Origin: HXMU1428-3 sp965215715 | GTDB taxonomy: Bacteria > Pseudomonadota > Alphaproteobacteria > Rhizobiales > HXMU1428-3 | Direction: 5' to 3' | Length of the DNA stretch: 64,000 nt | Assembly (NCBI GenBank): GCA_965215715.1 | Contig: OZ244129.1 | Location: 2,666,001-2,730,000 of the forward strand | Part shown: piece after piece, positions 27,391 through 35,601 of the stretch | Numbering within the stretch: the first letter of the stretch is position 1 | Layout of the letters: every line of letters starts with the position of its first letter | Program-made: the position numbers and the translations under genes | Notes under the pieces: model-generated | Database searches by the model: none | Seen by the model: the letters and a program-made list of their open reading frames with translations, nothing else | Told to the model about the DNA's origin: nothing

Positions 27391-28797
27391 CTATTTCCCA
27401 ATCGATCTTTTTGCGGGACGAAAAACTTTGCTTTCAATATGTTTAATTATTTCTTGTCCTAAATTTTTACTCGTTACCTCTTGAATGCCTTTAAGACCAG
27501 GGGAGGAATTTACCTCTAATAGAAGAGGGCCTTTGTTGGAGCGCAAGATATCAACTCCTGCCAGGGTGAGACCAAAAGATTTGGCAGCTTTTACAGCGAT
27601 TTGCCGTTCTTGTTTGGTGATTTTGACCCTTTTGGCGCTGCCCCCTTGGTGAATGTTGGCACGAAATTCACCCGCTTGGGCTTGGCGTTGCATGGCCGCG
27701 ATGACCTTGTTGCCCAAAACCAAGCAACGAATGTCTGACCCTTCTGATTCGGCGATAAATTCTTGCACCAGAAAATCCGTATCGATACCGCGAAAGGCAT
27801 CAATGACCGTACCAGCCGCCTTTTTGGTTTCAGCCAAGACAACGCCTTTGCCTTGCGTGCTTCTTAATAGTTTTACAACCAGAGGTGCCCCGCCGACCAG
27901 CTTGATTAAGTCTTCTGTGTTTTGCGGCGAGCTGGCAAAGGCGGTGATGGGCATGGGTAAGCCATGACGGGCCATGACCTGATGGGCTTGTAATTTATCG
28001 CGAGACGAAGAAATAGAATTGCCCGTGTTTAAACAATAAGCGCCTGTCATTTCAAATTGGCGCACTATGGAAGTGCCATAAGCGGTTATTTGTGTGCCAA
28101 TGCGCGGTATGATGGCATCAAAGCGGGGCAATTGCTCGCCATTATAATGTAGGCCACTGGTGATGGAATTGATGTTCATATAACAGCTTGTGGTCTCAAT
28201 TGGCTCGATGACATGGTCGCGTTCTTGGGCCGCATCAATTAGCTGGCTGTTGGAATAATTATCTGGCTCCATTGTTAACAGGGCTATGCGCAAGGCGCGG
28301 GCGACCGGGCTTTGGGTTTTGGCATTTTTGTAAATGTTGAAGGATAAAGGCGCTTGCAAATAATCTTCACTGGGTTCAACCACCAAATTTGCTGCATCCA
28401 TGGCGCTGCGGCCCAAGAGCATTCTGTGAGTTAAATTTTCTCGATTGGTAAGAGAGACTTCTATCGGCCAGGTTTGCTCGCCTAGCCCCAACTTGGTTTC
28501 TATGATGGTGCGAAATTCGGTTTCCCCGTTGGAGCTGGTGACATAACGTTTGTCGATGATAGGGGCTGTGCAATAGATGATGACATCATCATTGCCATCA
28601 ATGGGCTTGACACCAAAGCGCACCTTTGGGCGATCGATAGGGCCAAAGGTTTCGATGTCTTGTGCGTCAAGTGCAGAGGTTTTGGCACCAGTGTCAATTT
28701 TTGCATGAATGGCGTCTAGACCCAATTGAGGTAATTTAACCCATTCGCGCCAACCGACAATTAATTGCATTTGAGTTTCGTGAGAGGTTTGATCCAT
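27391..28797 (-). CDS. RimB-RimK fusion: retropepsin-like protease plus ATP-grasp ligase
   Basis: This 468-aa protein combines two enzymes. Residues about 8-145 are a RimB-type retropepsin-like domain (GWREWVKLPQLGLDAIHAKI, active Asp in IDTGAKTSALDA, then MLLGRSAMD). Residues about 165-460 are an ATP-grasp ligase of the RimK family (RDKLQAHQVMARHGLPMP, APLVVKLLRSTQGKGVVLAE, LLLEVNSSPGLKGI). RimK adds glutamates to the C-terminus of ribosomal protein S6 and RimB trims or proteolyses; here they are in one chain. Similar two-domain proteins are known, but the separate form is best studied. The adjacent macrodomain gene ends 37 bases upstream. Confidence 0.9.
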   Translation of the reverse strand: MDQTSHETQMQLIVGWREWVKLPQLGLDAIHAKIDTGAKTSALDAQDIETFGPIDRPKVRFGVKPIDGNDDVIIYCTAPIIDKRYVTSSNGETEFRTIIETKLGLGEQTWPIEVSLTNRENLTHRMLLGRSAMDAANLVVEPSEDYLQAPLSFNIYKNAKTQSPVARALRIALLTMEPDNYSNSQLIDAAQERDHVIEPIETTSCYMNINSITSGLHYNGEQLPRFDAIIPRIGTQITAYGTSIVRQFEMTGAYCLNTGNSISSSRDKLQAHQVMARHGLPMPITAFASSPQNTEDLIKLVGGAPLVVKLLRSTQGKGVVLAETKKAAGTVIDAFRGIDTDFLVQEFIAESEGSDIRCLVLGNKVIAAMQRQAQAGEFRANIHQGGSAKRVKITKQERQIAVKAAKSFGLTLAGVDILRSNKGPLLLEVNSSPGLKGIQEVTSKNLGQEIIKHIESKVFRPAKRSIGK

Positions 28798-28833
28798 GCT
28801 TTTGTCTCATGGCTAAGGGGTTAGGGTCAGGAC

Positions 28834-29352
28834 CTAGCTTGTGCATTTGTCAAAGGCGGCCTCATAGGTTTGAATGCTTGCTTCGTCTTGGCAGCATAAA
28901 ATAATGCGGCTTATGTCTTGGTTTTCTTTTAAGTGAGCTGTTAATTCCTTCATCCCAATGTAAGCTGCTCGCATGGGGGGAAATCCTTTTTCACCGGTAG
29001 ATATTTCAGGAATGGCAATTGAGGCAATCTCAAAACTTTTGGTCAGTTCCAAAATTTGGTTGTAACAATTGGCCAATTGCTCGTCTTCATGGTTTTCACC
29101 GCCCCCCCAAACGGGGCCTACCGCATGAATGATGAAATTGGCCCCAATATCATATCCTCTGGTTATCCTTGCTTGGCCAATTGGGCAGGGGGCAAGGTGG
29201 GCGCATTCTTGTGCCAATTTTGGCCCTGCTTTGGCATGAACAGCCTGCTGTTCGGCTGTTTCAGGCTTTAATGACGGGAGAGACGGCAAAACGATGGCCT
29301 GCACCGGTAGATTTAAAATGTCATCTTGGATGATTTCTATTCTTGATGGCAT
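28834..29352 (-). CDS. macrodomain protein with an altered ADP-ribose loop
   Basis: This 172-aa macrodomain shows IEIIQDDILNLPVQAIVLPS at the N-terminus, then HAKAGPKLAQECAHLAPCPI, ARITRGYDIGANFIIHAVGP and IPEISTGEKGFPPMRAA, the usual order of the family. However, the catalytic NAAN segment and the GGGVDGAIH loop of O-acetyl-ADP-ribose deacetylases are replaced by LPSLPSLKPETAEQQAVHAK. It may bind ADP-ribose or a related ligand without hydrolysing it. It is divergent from zur and upstream of the rimB-rimK fusion. Confidence 0.85.
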   Translation of the reverse strand: MPSRIEIIQDDILNLPVQAIVLPSLPSLKPETAEQQAVHAKAGPKLAQECAHLAPCPIGQARITRGYDIGANFIIHAVGPVWGGGENHEDEQLANCYNQILELTKSFEIASIAIPEISTGEKGFPPMRAAYIGMKELTAHLKENQDISRIILCCQDEASIQTYEAAFDKCTS

Positions 29353-29478
29353 TGTTTTTCACTTTATTTAAAAGAGCTGATTCGATTTTCATTTTAGTAT
29401 TACTGAATTTTTTTCAGATGACAGTTTTTTCTTTCTTGTTTGATTTTTAAATTTAGAGTTTGTATTTACGCAGATTTT

Positions 29479-29501
29479 CCTATGTGATAATATAACATTT
29501 G
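29479..29501 (+). promoter_or_regulatory. Zur box upstream of zur-znuC-znuB
   Basis: ATGTGATAATATAACATTT lies at the core of 29479-29501 and matches the enterobacterial Zur motif (GAAATGTTATA-N-TATAACATTTC) at 18 of 22 defined positions. It sits 31 bases before the zur start, so Zur very likely represses its own operon when zinc is sufficient. It could also control the divergent macrodomain gene. Confidence 0.75.
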
Positions 29502-29531
29502 AGAATTTTACTTACTTTTAAGGCCTTAATA

Positions 29532-30035
29532 ATGGCAAGCGCTCTTTTTCCCAAGGCTGATCATGATCATGCCCATTGCACCAAAACCCTCATTGAGTTT
29601 GCTGAGCACTATTGCAGCACAGAAGGGTTGCGGTTTACCCGTTTGCGCCGCGATGTTTTATGTGAGGTGGCAGCCAGCCATAAAGCAATAGGCGCTTATC
29701 AGATATTGGATAATTTTGCCGCTCAAGGGCGCAAGCTTTCGCCGATTTCTGTTTATCGCAGCCTTGATTTTTTGCAAGAAGCTGGGCTTATTCATCGGCT
29801 TGATAGTACAAATTCTTATTTTGCTTGCCAACGCCCCTTGGAGGCTGACCAGGCTTGTTGCACAAACCACCCGTTGGTGTTTCTGGTTTGTGATGACTGT
29901 GGCACCATTGGTGAGGTGGATGGGGCCCCGCTTGCCCCCTTGATAGAGCGGTTTGCCGCGCATGGGGATTTTGAAAGTTCTCAGGGGCAATTAGAGATTA
30001 AAGGATTGTGCCGTTTTTGCCAGCAAGCGGATTAA
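29532..30035 (+). CDS. zur: zinc uptake regulator Zur (Fur family)
   Basis: This 167-aa Fur-family repressor starts at the ATG at 29532 (MASALFPKADHDHAHC); the frame is open further upstream through the Zur box. The winged helix has LRFTRLRRDVLCEVAASHKA and ISVYRSLDFLQEAGLIHRLD; the dimer domain has CTNHPLVFLVCDDCGTIGEV and a C-terminal CRFCQQAD, giving the CxxC-CxxC structural zinc site. The neighbouring znuC and znuB and the Zur box upstream make the zinc assignment secure. Confidence 0.93.
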   Translation: MASALFPKADHDHAHCTKTLIEFAEHYCSTEGLRFTRLRRDVLCEVAASHKAIGAYQILDNFAAQGRKLSPISVYRSLDFLQEAGLIHRLDSTNSYFACQRPLEADQACCTNHPLVFLVCDDCGTIGEVDGAPLAPLIERFAAHGDFESSQGQLEIKGLCRFCQQAD

Positions 30036-30044
30036 GATGGGTTT

Positions 30045-30797
30045 ATGTTAATTACAGCAAAGAATATTGGCTTTAAGCGCGATGGCCGCCCGATTTTAAG
30101 TCAGGTGGATTTTTCCATACAAGAGGGTGAGATTGTCACTTTGATTGGCCCGAATGGGGGCGGCAAGACCACGTTTGCGCGCATTTGTCTTGGCATTCTT
30201 GAGGCGGATGAGGGGGACGTTGTTCGCCGCTCTGATTTGAAGATTGGCTATGTGCCCCAGCGCTTGCGTCTTGATAAAACCTTACCCCTTACCGTTCAGC
30301 GGTTTATGTGTTTGCGCCAAAATGTTTCCAAAAGCGCCCTTCGCTCGGCTTTGGACGAAGTTGGTGCGGGGCACTTGATCTTTGCGCAGATGGGGGATTT
30401 GTCTGGTGGGGAAATGCAGCGGGTGTTGTTGGCGCGTGCCTTGGTCAAACAGCCAGATTTGCTGGTGCTTGATGAACCCGTTCAAGGGGTTGATTTTGCT
30501 GGCGAGGCGGCGCTTTATCAGCTCATTTCTGATCTGCGTGACCGGCTGGGCTGTGCGATTTTGTTGATCTCGCATGATTTGCATATTGTGATGGGGCGCT
30601 CTGATCGGGTGTTGTGTTTAAATGGGCATATTTGTTGTGCTGGCGTGCCTGAGCAGATCAGCCAGCACCCGGAATATGCCCGGCTATTTGGCCCAGAGCG
30701 AGCAGCCCAATATGGCATTTATGCCCATAAGCATGACCATGACCATCAACTGTGTGGCAGCGTGCATGAGGGTGATTGTGATCATCATCATGATTAA
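30045..30797 (+). CDS. znuC: zinc ABC transporter ATP-binding protein ZnuC
   Basis: This 250-aa ABC ATPase has Walker A GPNGGGKTT at 35-43, signature DLSGGEMQRVLLARALVKQP and Walker B LLVLDEP. It energises zinc import through ZnuB. The C-terminus is histidine-rich (HKHDHDHQLCGSVHEGDCDH), which could bind zinc. It follows zur by nine bases. No znuA substrate-binding gene is adjacent. Confidence 0.94.
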   Translation: MLITAKNIGFKRDGRPILSQVDFSIQEGEIVTLIGPNGGGKTTFARICLGILEADEGDVVRRSDLKIGYVPQRLRLDKTLPLTVQRFMCLRQNVSKSALRSALDEVGAGHLIFAQMGDLSGGEMQRVLLARALVKQPDLLVLDEPVQGVDFAGEAALYQLISDLRDRLGCAILLISHDLHIVMGRSDRVLCLNGHICCAGVPEQISQHPEYARLFGPERAAQYGIYAHKHDHDHQLCGSVHEGDCDHHHD

Positions 30798-30825
30798 ACT
30801 GGGTCAAGTTAAGGAATAACCATTC

Positions 30826-31605
30826 ATGGATGACTTTTTATGGCGCGCGGCGCTTGGCGGAATTGGGATGGCCCTGATTGCAGCACCGCTTGGGTGTTTT
30901 GTGGTGTGGCAACGCATGGCCTATTTTGGGGAAACTGTTGCGCATGCTGGGCTTTTGGGTGTCGCGCTTGGGTTGCTCTTACAGATTAATATCACCATTG
31001 GGATTTTTGTGACCAGTTTGCTGGTGGCTTTTGGTTTGCGGGTGGTGGAAAAACATTCCAATCTGGCCAAGGACACGGCTTTGGGTTTGCTTGCTCATGT
31101 GGTGCTGGCCTTAGGGCTGATTATCACCAGCCAGTTTCAAACGTTGCAGGTGGATATGATGGGCTTGCTGTTTGGGGATATTTTGGCCATTTCCAATACC
31201 GACTTGCTTATGGTGTTGGTGGGGCTGATTTTGGTGTGGGGGCTGCTTACCTTTATTTGGCAAGATTTACTCACCCTTAGTCTTGATCGTGAAATGGCTT
31301 TGGCAGAAGGGGTCAATGCTGGGCGGATTGAACTGTTGTTCTCTGTGGCTATTGCCATGACAGTGGCCTTGTCCATGAAGTTGGTGGGCCTACTGCTGGT
31401 CACGGCCATGCTGATCATCCCGGCAGCGGCGGCGATGAATTTTGCCAAAACGCCGGAACAGATGGTAGTGATGACGGGCGTGACGTCTGTTTTTTCTGTT
31501 ATTGCCGGGCTTGCAGCTTCGCTGTTTATTGATATTCCGACAGGACCGGCCATTGTTGTGGCGATGGCAGTTTGTTTTTTACTGGCAAACCTGTTAAAGG
31601 CCTAG
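30826..31605 (+). CDS. znuB: zinc ABC transporter permease ZnuB
   Basis: This 259-aa polytopic protein of the ABC-3 metal permease family has RAALGGIGMALIAAPLGCFV at the start, AHAGLLGVALGLLLQ, and a cytoplasmic REMALAEGVNAGRIELLFSV coupling loop. It forms the inner-membrane zinc channel with ZnuC. It lies 28 bases after znuC; a family A palindrome follows. Confidence 0.94.
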   Translation: MDDFLWRAALGGIGMALIAAPLGCFVVWQRMAYFGETVAHAGLLGVALGLLLQINITIGIFVTSLLVAFGLRVVEKHSNLAKDTALGLLAHVVLALGLIITSQFQTLQVDMMGLLFGDILAISNTDLLMVLVGLILVWGLLTFIWQDLLTLSLDREMALAEGVNAGRIELLFSVAIAMTVALSMKLVGLLLVTAMLIIPAAAAMNFAKTPEQMVVMTGVTSVFSVIAGLAASLFIDIPTGPAIVVAMAVCFLLANLLKA

Positions 31606-31619
31606 CATGCATCGCATCG

Positions 31620-31741
31620 CCCCTTAAATCCCATGGTTAGACTTTTGCATTTTAAAATCGCTTGTCAAGGATTTACTCCGCGCTGCGCGTCCTTGACAAG
31701 CGATTTTAAAATGCGAAACTCTCACCATGAGATTTAAGGGG
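31620..31741. repeat. palindromic element, family A copy 3
   Basis: Left arm 31620-31671, right arm 31690-31741, 52 bases each with 48 complementary positions and an 18-base loop. The outer end is CCCCTTAAATCCCATGGTTA and the inner AAATCGCTTGTCAAGGA. Its arm sequence differs from copies 1 and 2 in paired fashion. It lies between co-oriented znuB and ispG. Confidence 0.92.
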
Positions 31742-31767
31742 CACTCTGGGTTTGTGTAAGGTTTACT

Positions 31768-32982
31768 ATGTTAAAGAGACATGAAACATCACCGGTAAAA
31801 GTTGGAGATGTTCTTATTGGGGGAGACGCGCCGATTGTGGTGCAGTCTATGACCAATACCGATACCGCTGACGTTCAGGCAACCATTAACCAAGTGGCCG
31901 CTTTGGCGCGCGCTGGCTCTGAAGTGGTGCGCATTACGGTTGATCGCGAGGAAGCTGCCAAAGCTGTGCCCCACATTCATGAAGGGTTGTTGGCTAAAGG
32001 TATTGATGTGCCGCTGGTGGGGGACTTTCATTATATTGGCCATAAGCTTTTAAAAGAGCACCCGGCGATGGCCCAAGCCTTGACCAAATATCGCATTAAC
32101 CCGGGCAATGTTGGGTTTAAGGCCAAGCGGGATAAGCAATTTTCTGAAATGATTGAGATGGCGCTGACCTATGATAAGCCGGTGCGCATTGGGGTGAATT
32201 GGGGCTCGCTAGATCAAGAGTTGCTTACCCACTTAATGGATAAAAATGCCACGCTTGAAAAACCCAAGGAGGCGCGCGATGTGATGCATGAGGCGATTGT
32301 GCAATCTGCTTTGCTCAGTGCCGACCGGGCGCAAGATTTAGGGATGGGGCAAGATAAAATTATTTTGTCGGCCAAAGTCAGCGCCGTGCAAGATTTGATT
32401 TGTGTTTATCGCATGTTGGCGCGCTGCTCTTCTTATGCCTTGCATTTGGGACTGACCGAGGCTGGCATGGGCTCTAAAGGCATTGTGTCTTCTACAGCGG
32501 GCTTGGCTGTGTTGTTGCAAGAGGGGATTGGTGACACCATTCGTATTTCTCTGACCCCAGAGCCGGGCGGGGACCGGACCAAAGAAGTGCAAGTGGCGCA
32601 AGAGATTTTGCAATCCATGGGGCTGCGCGCCTTTGTGCCGGTTGTTACCGCCTGTCCTGGGTGTGGGCGCACCACCAGCACAGTGTTCCAAGAATTGGCG
32701 CAAGATATTCAAGCTCATATCAGTGAAAAAATGCCCGATTGGCGCGCAAGGTATCCAGGTGTTGAAACACTGAACCTGGCGGTGATGGGCTGCATTGTAA
32801 ACGGGCCGGGGGAATCGAAACATGCAGACGTGGGTATTTCTCTGCCGGGCACAGGCGAGCAACCGGCGGCACCAGTGTTTATTGATGGGGAAAAGGCAAT
32901 GACGTTGCGCGGGGACAATATTGCCGGTGAGTTTCAGGCCATTGTGGAGGGGTATATTGAGAAGCGGTTTGGGCAGGGGTAA
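31768..32982 (+). CDS. ispG: (E)-4-hydroxy-3-methylbut-2-enyl-diphosphate synthase IspG
   Basis: This 404-aa [4Fe-4S] enzyme converts MEcPP to HMBPP in the MEP isoprenoid pathway, with flavodoxin as donor. Signatures include QSMTNTDTADVQATINQV, YRINPGNVG, and the cluster cysteines in TACPGCGRTTSTVF and MGCIVNGPGESKHADVG. The length and order are normal for the bacterial form. The partner enzymes ispH and ispA lie elsewhere in the window. Confidence 0.97.
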   Translation: MLKRHETSPVKVGDVLIGGDAPIVVQSMTNTDTADVQATINQVAALARAGSEVVRITVDREEAAKAVPHIHEGLLAKGIDVPLVGDFHYIGHKLLKEHPAMAQALTKYRINPGNVGFKAKRDKQFSEMIEMALTYDKPVRIGVNWGSLDQELLTHLMDKNATLEKPKEARDVMHEAIVQSALLSADRAQDLGMGQDKIILSAKVSAVQDLICVYRMLARCSSYALHLGLTEAGMGSKGIVSSTAGLAVLLQEGIGDTIRISLTPEPGGDRTKEVQVAQEILQSMGLRAFVPVVTACPGCGRTTSTVFQELAQDIQAHISEKMPDWRARYPGVETLNLAVMGCIVNGPGESKHADVGISLPGTGEQPAAPVFIDGEKAMTLRGDNIAGEFQAIVEGYIEKRFGQG

Positions 32983-33091
32983 TGGCTGCTATGTGCCAGA
33001 GGCGGTCGTTTTTGAAACGTGAGATTATTTGCTATGGCAGCAACATTAGCTGACGGAGAACACCTCCATATTGATCATGTTTATAACATTC

Positions 33092-33117
33092 AAAATGGAC
33101 TGCTTCATGGGGGCTGA
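33092..33117 (+). repeat. direct repeat, left copy
   Basis: AAAATGGACTGCTTCATGGG then GGCTGA matches 33942-33967 (AAAATGGACTACTTCATGGA then GGATGA) at 23 of 26 positions. Both copies look like a start region of the flavocytochrome gene; together they flank the thioredoxin-fold gene. The rest of the ispG to thioredoxin-gene gap shows nothing recognisable. Confidence 0.7.
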
Positions 33118-33274
33118 TACTAAACGCTTATAACAAATCGCTTATCCATGCTCATGAGGAAGAGCATAAATAATGATCTTCAATAAAAAGTGTTTTTTAA
33201 AAATACAAATTATGGTCTACATAAACACCTATTAGATATCTTGGGAATGTACAGAACATAAAAAGAGCAAACAA

Positions 33275-33934
33275 ATGGCAAACTCAATAACCCTGGTGAC
33301 CACAGTATTAATAAGTTTATTATTACCGATAAATTTTGCGACTGCCAAAAGCTTCGATAAATTTCCAAAAACATTCGATAAAAAATGTAAAAACGGAAAA
33401 GCTAAATTATACGACGAATGCTCTGACCAAGTTCCAATATTCCAAAAAGCATTAGACCAAGCAAAAAAAAGCAACAAAACTTTGCTCATTTCTTATGGAG
33501 CCGAATGGTGTATTTGGTGTCATATCTTTGAGGCGTATATTGAAGGTAAGAAAACCAAATTTGACTATGTTTTTGGCAAACCCGAAAAACCTGATACTAG
33601 ATATAATACAACCTTTTATGAACGTGAAAAAAATGACGTTTCAAAAGAAGCCAAAGCTCTTAATGATTTTGTAAAAAATAACTTTGTCGTTGTTCATATC
33701 GTCAATTATAAATCTACAAATGGTAATTTAGTTCTCAAAAAAACAGGAGCAGAAAAACATTACTCCGATGAAATTCCATTTGTTTTCACTGTAAAGAATG
33801 ACGGTTTATATTCAGGACACATCGAGATAAAAGACATACAAATCAAAAGAAAAGGTGAAGACTTCTTTTACGGTCTAGATCGCACAAAACTACTTACCCA
33901 CTTACAAAAAATAAAACAGCTGGCTTTACCATAA
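33275..33934 (+). CDS. periplasmic thioredoxin-fold protein, foreign-looking composition
   Basis: This 219-aa protein has a signal peptide (LVTTVLISLLLPINFATAKS) and a thioredoxin-type active site SYGAEWCIWCHIFEA (CxxC at about residues 79-82), resembling the thioredoxin_7/DUF255 group. It is probably a periplasmic disulfide or reductase protein. The codons are strikingly A/T-rich and use AAA/AAT runs unlike the neighbours, and 26-base direct repeats flank the gene, so it looks acquired. It precedes the sulfide dehydrogenase flavoprotein, which may be its partner or merely its landing site. Confidence 0.82.
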   Translation: MANSITLVTTVLISLLLPINFATAKSFDKFPKTFDKKCKNGKAKLYDECSDQVPIFQKALDQAKKSNKTLLISYGAEWCIWCHIFEAYIEGKKTKFDYVFGKPEKPDTRYNTTFYEREKNDVSKEAKALNDFVKNNFVVVHIVNYKSTNGNLVLKKTGAEKHYSDEIPFVFTVKNDGLYSGHIEIKDIQIKRKGEDFFYGLDRTKLLTHLQKIKQLALP

Positions 33935-33941
33935 AAATATA

Positions 33942-33967
33942 AAAATGGACTACTTCATGGAGGATGA
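33942..33967 (+). repeat. direct repeat, right copy
   Basis: The second copy of the 26-base direct repeat. It contains the GGAGG that is the probable ribosome binding site of the flavocytochrome gene, suggesting that the left copy is what remains of the ancestral upstream region. Confidence 0.7.
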
Positions 33968-33971
33968 GGGT

Positions 33972-35258
33972 ATGACTGGGATTGATCGTCGGCGTTTTCT
34001 GCAATTGGCAACCGCTGCTGGGGCAACTGCTGTTGCAGTCGGTGCTTACTCAGCTTTTTCTATTACTAAAGGCAAAGGGCGTGTTGTCATTATTGGCGGT
34101 GGTGCTGGTGGTGCCTCTGTGGCTCATTACGTTAAGAAAAATGCACCGCAATTGGATGTGACCTTAATTGAAGTACAGGCCAAATATACGAGTTGTTTTT
34201 TCTCTAATCTTTTTATTGGTGGGTTTCGCACTTTTTCATCAATCACTCATGATTATGAAGGCTTAAAAAAGCTCGGTGTGAGTGTCATCACTGAGCTTGC
34301 AACCAATGTTGATACGGCTAAAAAAATAGTCACGCTTCAAAATGGTGAAAGAATAGCTTATGAAAAGCTCGTTCTTTCTCCTGGTATTGATTTTAAATAT
34401 GAGGAGATTGAGGGCTATACAGCCGAAGCAGCGAAGACTATGCCACACGCTTGGAAGGCCGGTGTTCAGACACAGATTTTAAAAACGCAATTAATGAATA
34501 TGAGAGACGGTGGTACGGTTGTGATGGCGGCACCGCCTAATCCATTCCGTTGTCCACCTGGGCCTTATGAGCGGGCGTCCATGATTGCGCATTATTTGAA
34601 GACCCATAAGCCGGGTTCGAAATTGATTATCTTTGACCCTAAAGAACAGTTCTCCAAGATGGCGTTGTTCCAGGAAGGATGGCGTGATCATTACCAAGAT
34701 ATTATTGAGTGGCTTTCTCCCGATTTTACAGATGGAGGTATCAAGAAAGTTGATGTCTCTGCTATGACTGTGACCACTGGTGATGGTGAGGTGACTAAGG
34801 CTGATGTGGCGAATATTATTCCACCGCAAAAGGCTGGTAAGATTGCTCATATTGCTGGTTGTGCCAAAGGAGATTGGTGTCCGGTTAATGCGAAAGATTT
34901 TTCTTCGACACTGCAAAAAGATGTACATGTCATCGGTGATGCGTCGATTGCGAAGGCGATGCCTAAGTCTGCTTTTTCGGCGAACAGTCAAGCGCGGGTT
35001 GTGGCCAATGCCATTTTAACTGAGCTTGCTGGTAAGAGGCAGTTTCCTCCGCGGTTTAGAAATACGTGTTGGTCGATGATTTCGGTTGATAATAGCGTCA
35101 AGATTGGAGCGAATTATACAGCGGATGGGGAAAAGCTACTCGCTAAAGATAATTTTATCTCTCAAACGGGTGAGAGCGATGAGCTGCGCAAGGCAACATT
35201 TAATGAATCTTTGAGTTGGTATGATAGCATCACGAATGAGATATTTGTGAAATCATAA
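33972..35258 (+). CDS. fccB: flavocytochrome c sulfide dehydrogenase, flavoprotein subunit
   Basis: I take the ATG at 33972, eight bases after GGAGG, so the protein begins MTGIDRRRFLQLATAAGATA, a twin-arginine signal; the frame is open from 33945. About 428 aa. The FAD-binding motif is RVVIIGGGAGGASVAHYV; YTSCFFSN holds the Cys for covalent FAD and PFRCPPGPYERASMIAHY an active-site Cys; HVIGDASIAKAMPKSAFSAN is the second FAD motif. It oxidises sulfide in the periplasm, passing electrons to cytochrome c. The likely cytochrome subunit is convergent, four bases away. Confidence 0.92.
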   Translation: MTGIDRRRFLQLATAAGATAVAVGAYSAFSITKGKGRVVIIGGGAGGASVAHYVKKNAPQLDVTLIEVQAKYTSCFFSNLFIGGFRTFSSITHDYEGLKKLGVSVITELATNVDTAKKIVTLQNGERIAYEKLVLSPGIDFKYEEIEGYTAEAAKTMPHAWKAGVQTQILKTQLMNMRDGGTVVMAAPPNPFRCPPGPYERASMIAHYLKTHKPGSKLIIFDPKEQFSKMALFQEGWRDHYQDIIEWLSPDFTDGGIKKVDVSAMTVTTGDGEVTKADVANIIPPQKAGKIAHIAGCAKGDWCPVNAKDFSSTLQKDVHVIGDASIAKAMPKSAFSANSQARVVANAILTELAGKRQFPPRFRNTCWSMISVDNSVKIGANYTADGEKLLAKDNFISQTGESDELRKATFNESLSWYDSITNEIFVKS

Positions 35259-35262
35259 AACT

Positions 35263-35601
35263 TCATTGTTTGTTTGCGGTTTTCTCGGTTTGTTTTAATG
35301 AATAGAAATAAAAAGCTAACGCTTTCATCTGTTCATCATCCAATGATTTCGCAACGGAGATCATGGTTTGATTTGGTTGTTTTTCTTCTTTGTAAGATTG
35401 TAGAATATTTATGAAGTTTTCAGGTTCCATGCCGATGAGAGGAGGGATGCCGTCTGTTTTTGTATTTTGCTTGTGACAAGAGCGGCATTCATTTGCAAGT
35501 TGTTCTCCATATTCTAATAGATCATTTGAGGGCCAGGTGTGGGTCAAAAAAAGGGCTAGTGTGATGACACCAGCTAATAGGTAACCAAGTTTTTTGACCA
35601 T
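35263..35601 (-). CDS. small c-type cytochrome, probable sulfide dehydrogenase subunit
   Basis: This 112-aa protein has an N-terminal membrane/signal segment (GYLLAGVITLALFLTHTW), one haem motif NECRSCH (CxxCH), and a later Met in QTMISVAKSL as a probable axial ligand. Sequence and size fit the monohaem cytochrome subunit (FccA/SoxE type) that accepts electrons from the flavoprotein. It faces the flavoprotein gene tail to tail, unlike the usual co-directional order. Confidence 0.85.
   Translation of the reverse strand: MVKKLGYLLAGVITLALFLTHTWPSNDLLEYGEQLANECRSCHKQNTKTDGIPPLIGMEPENFINILQSYKEEKQPNQTMISVAKSLDDEQMKALAFYFYSLKQTEKTANKQ

Noticed and set aside
32338..32862. 174-codon minus-strand frame
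   Set aside because: Lies wholly inside ispG in an antisense frame with non-protein-like composition.
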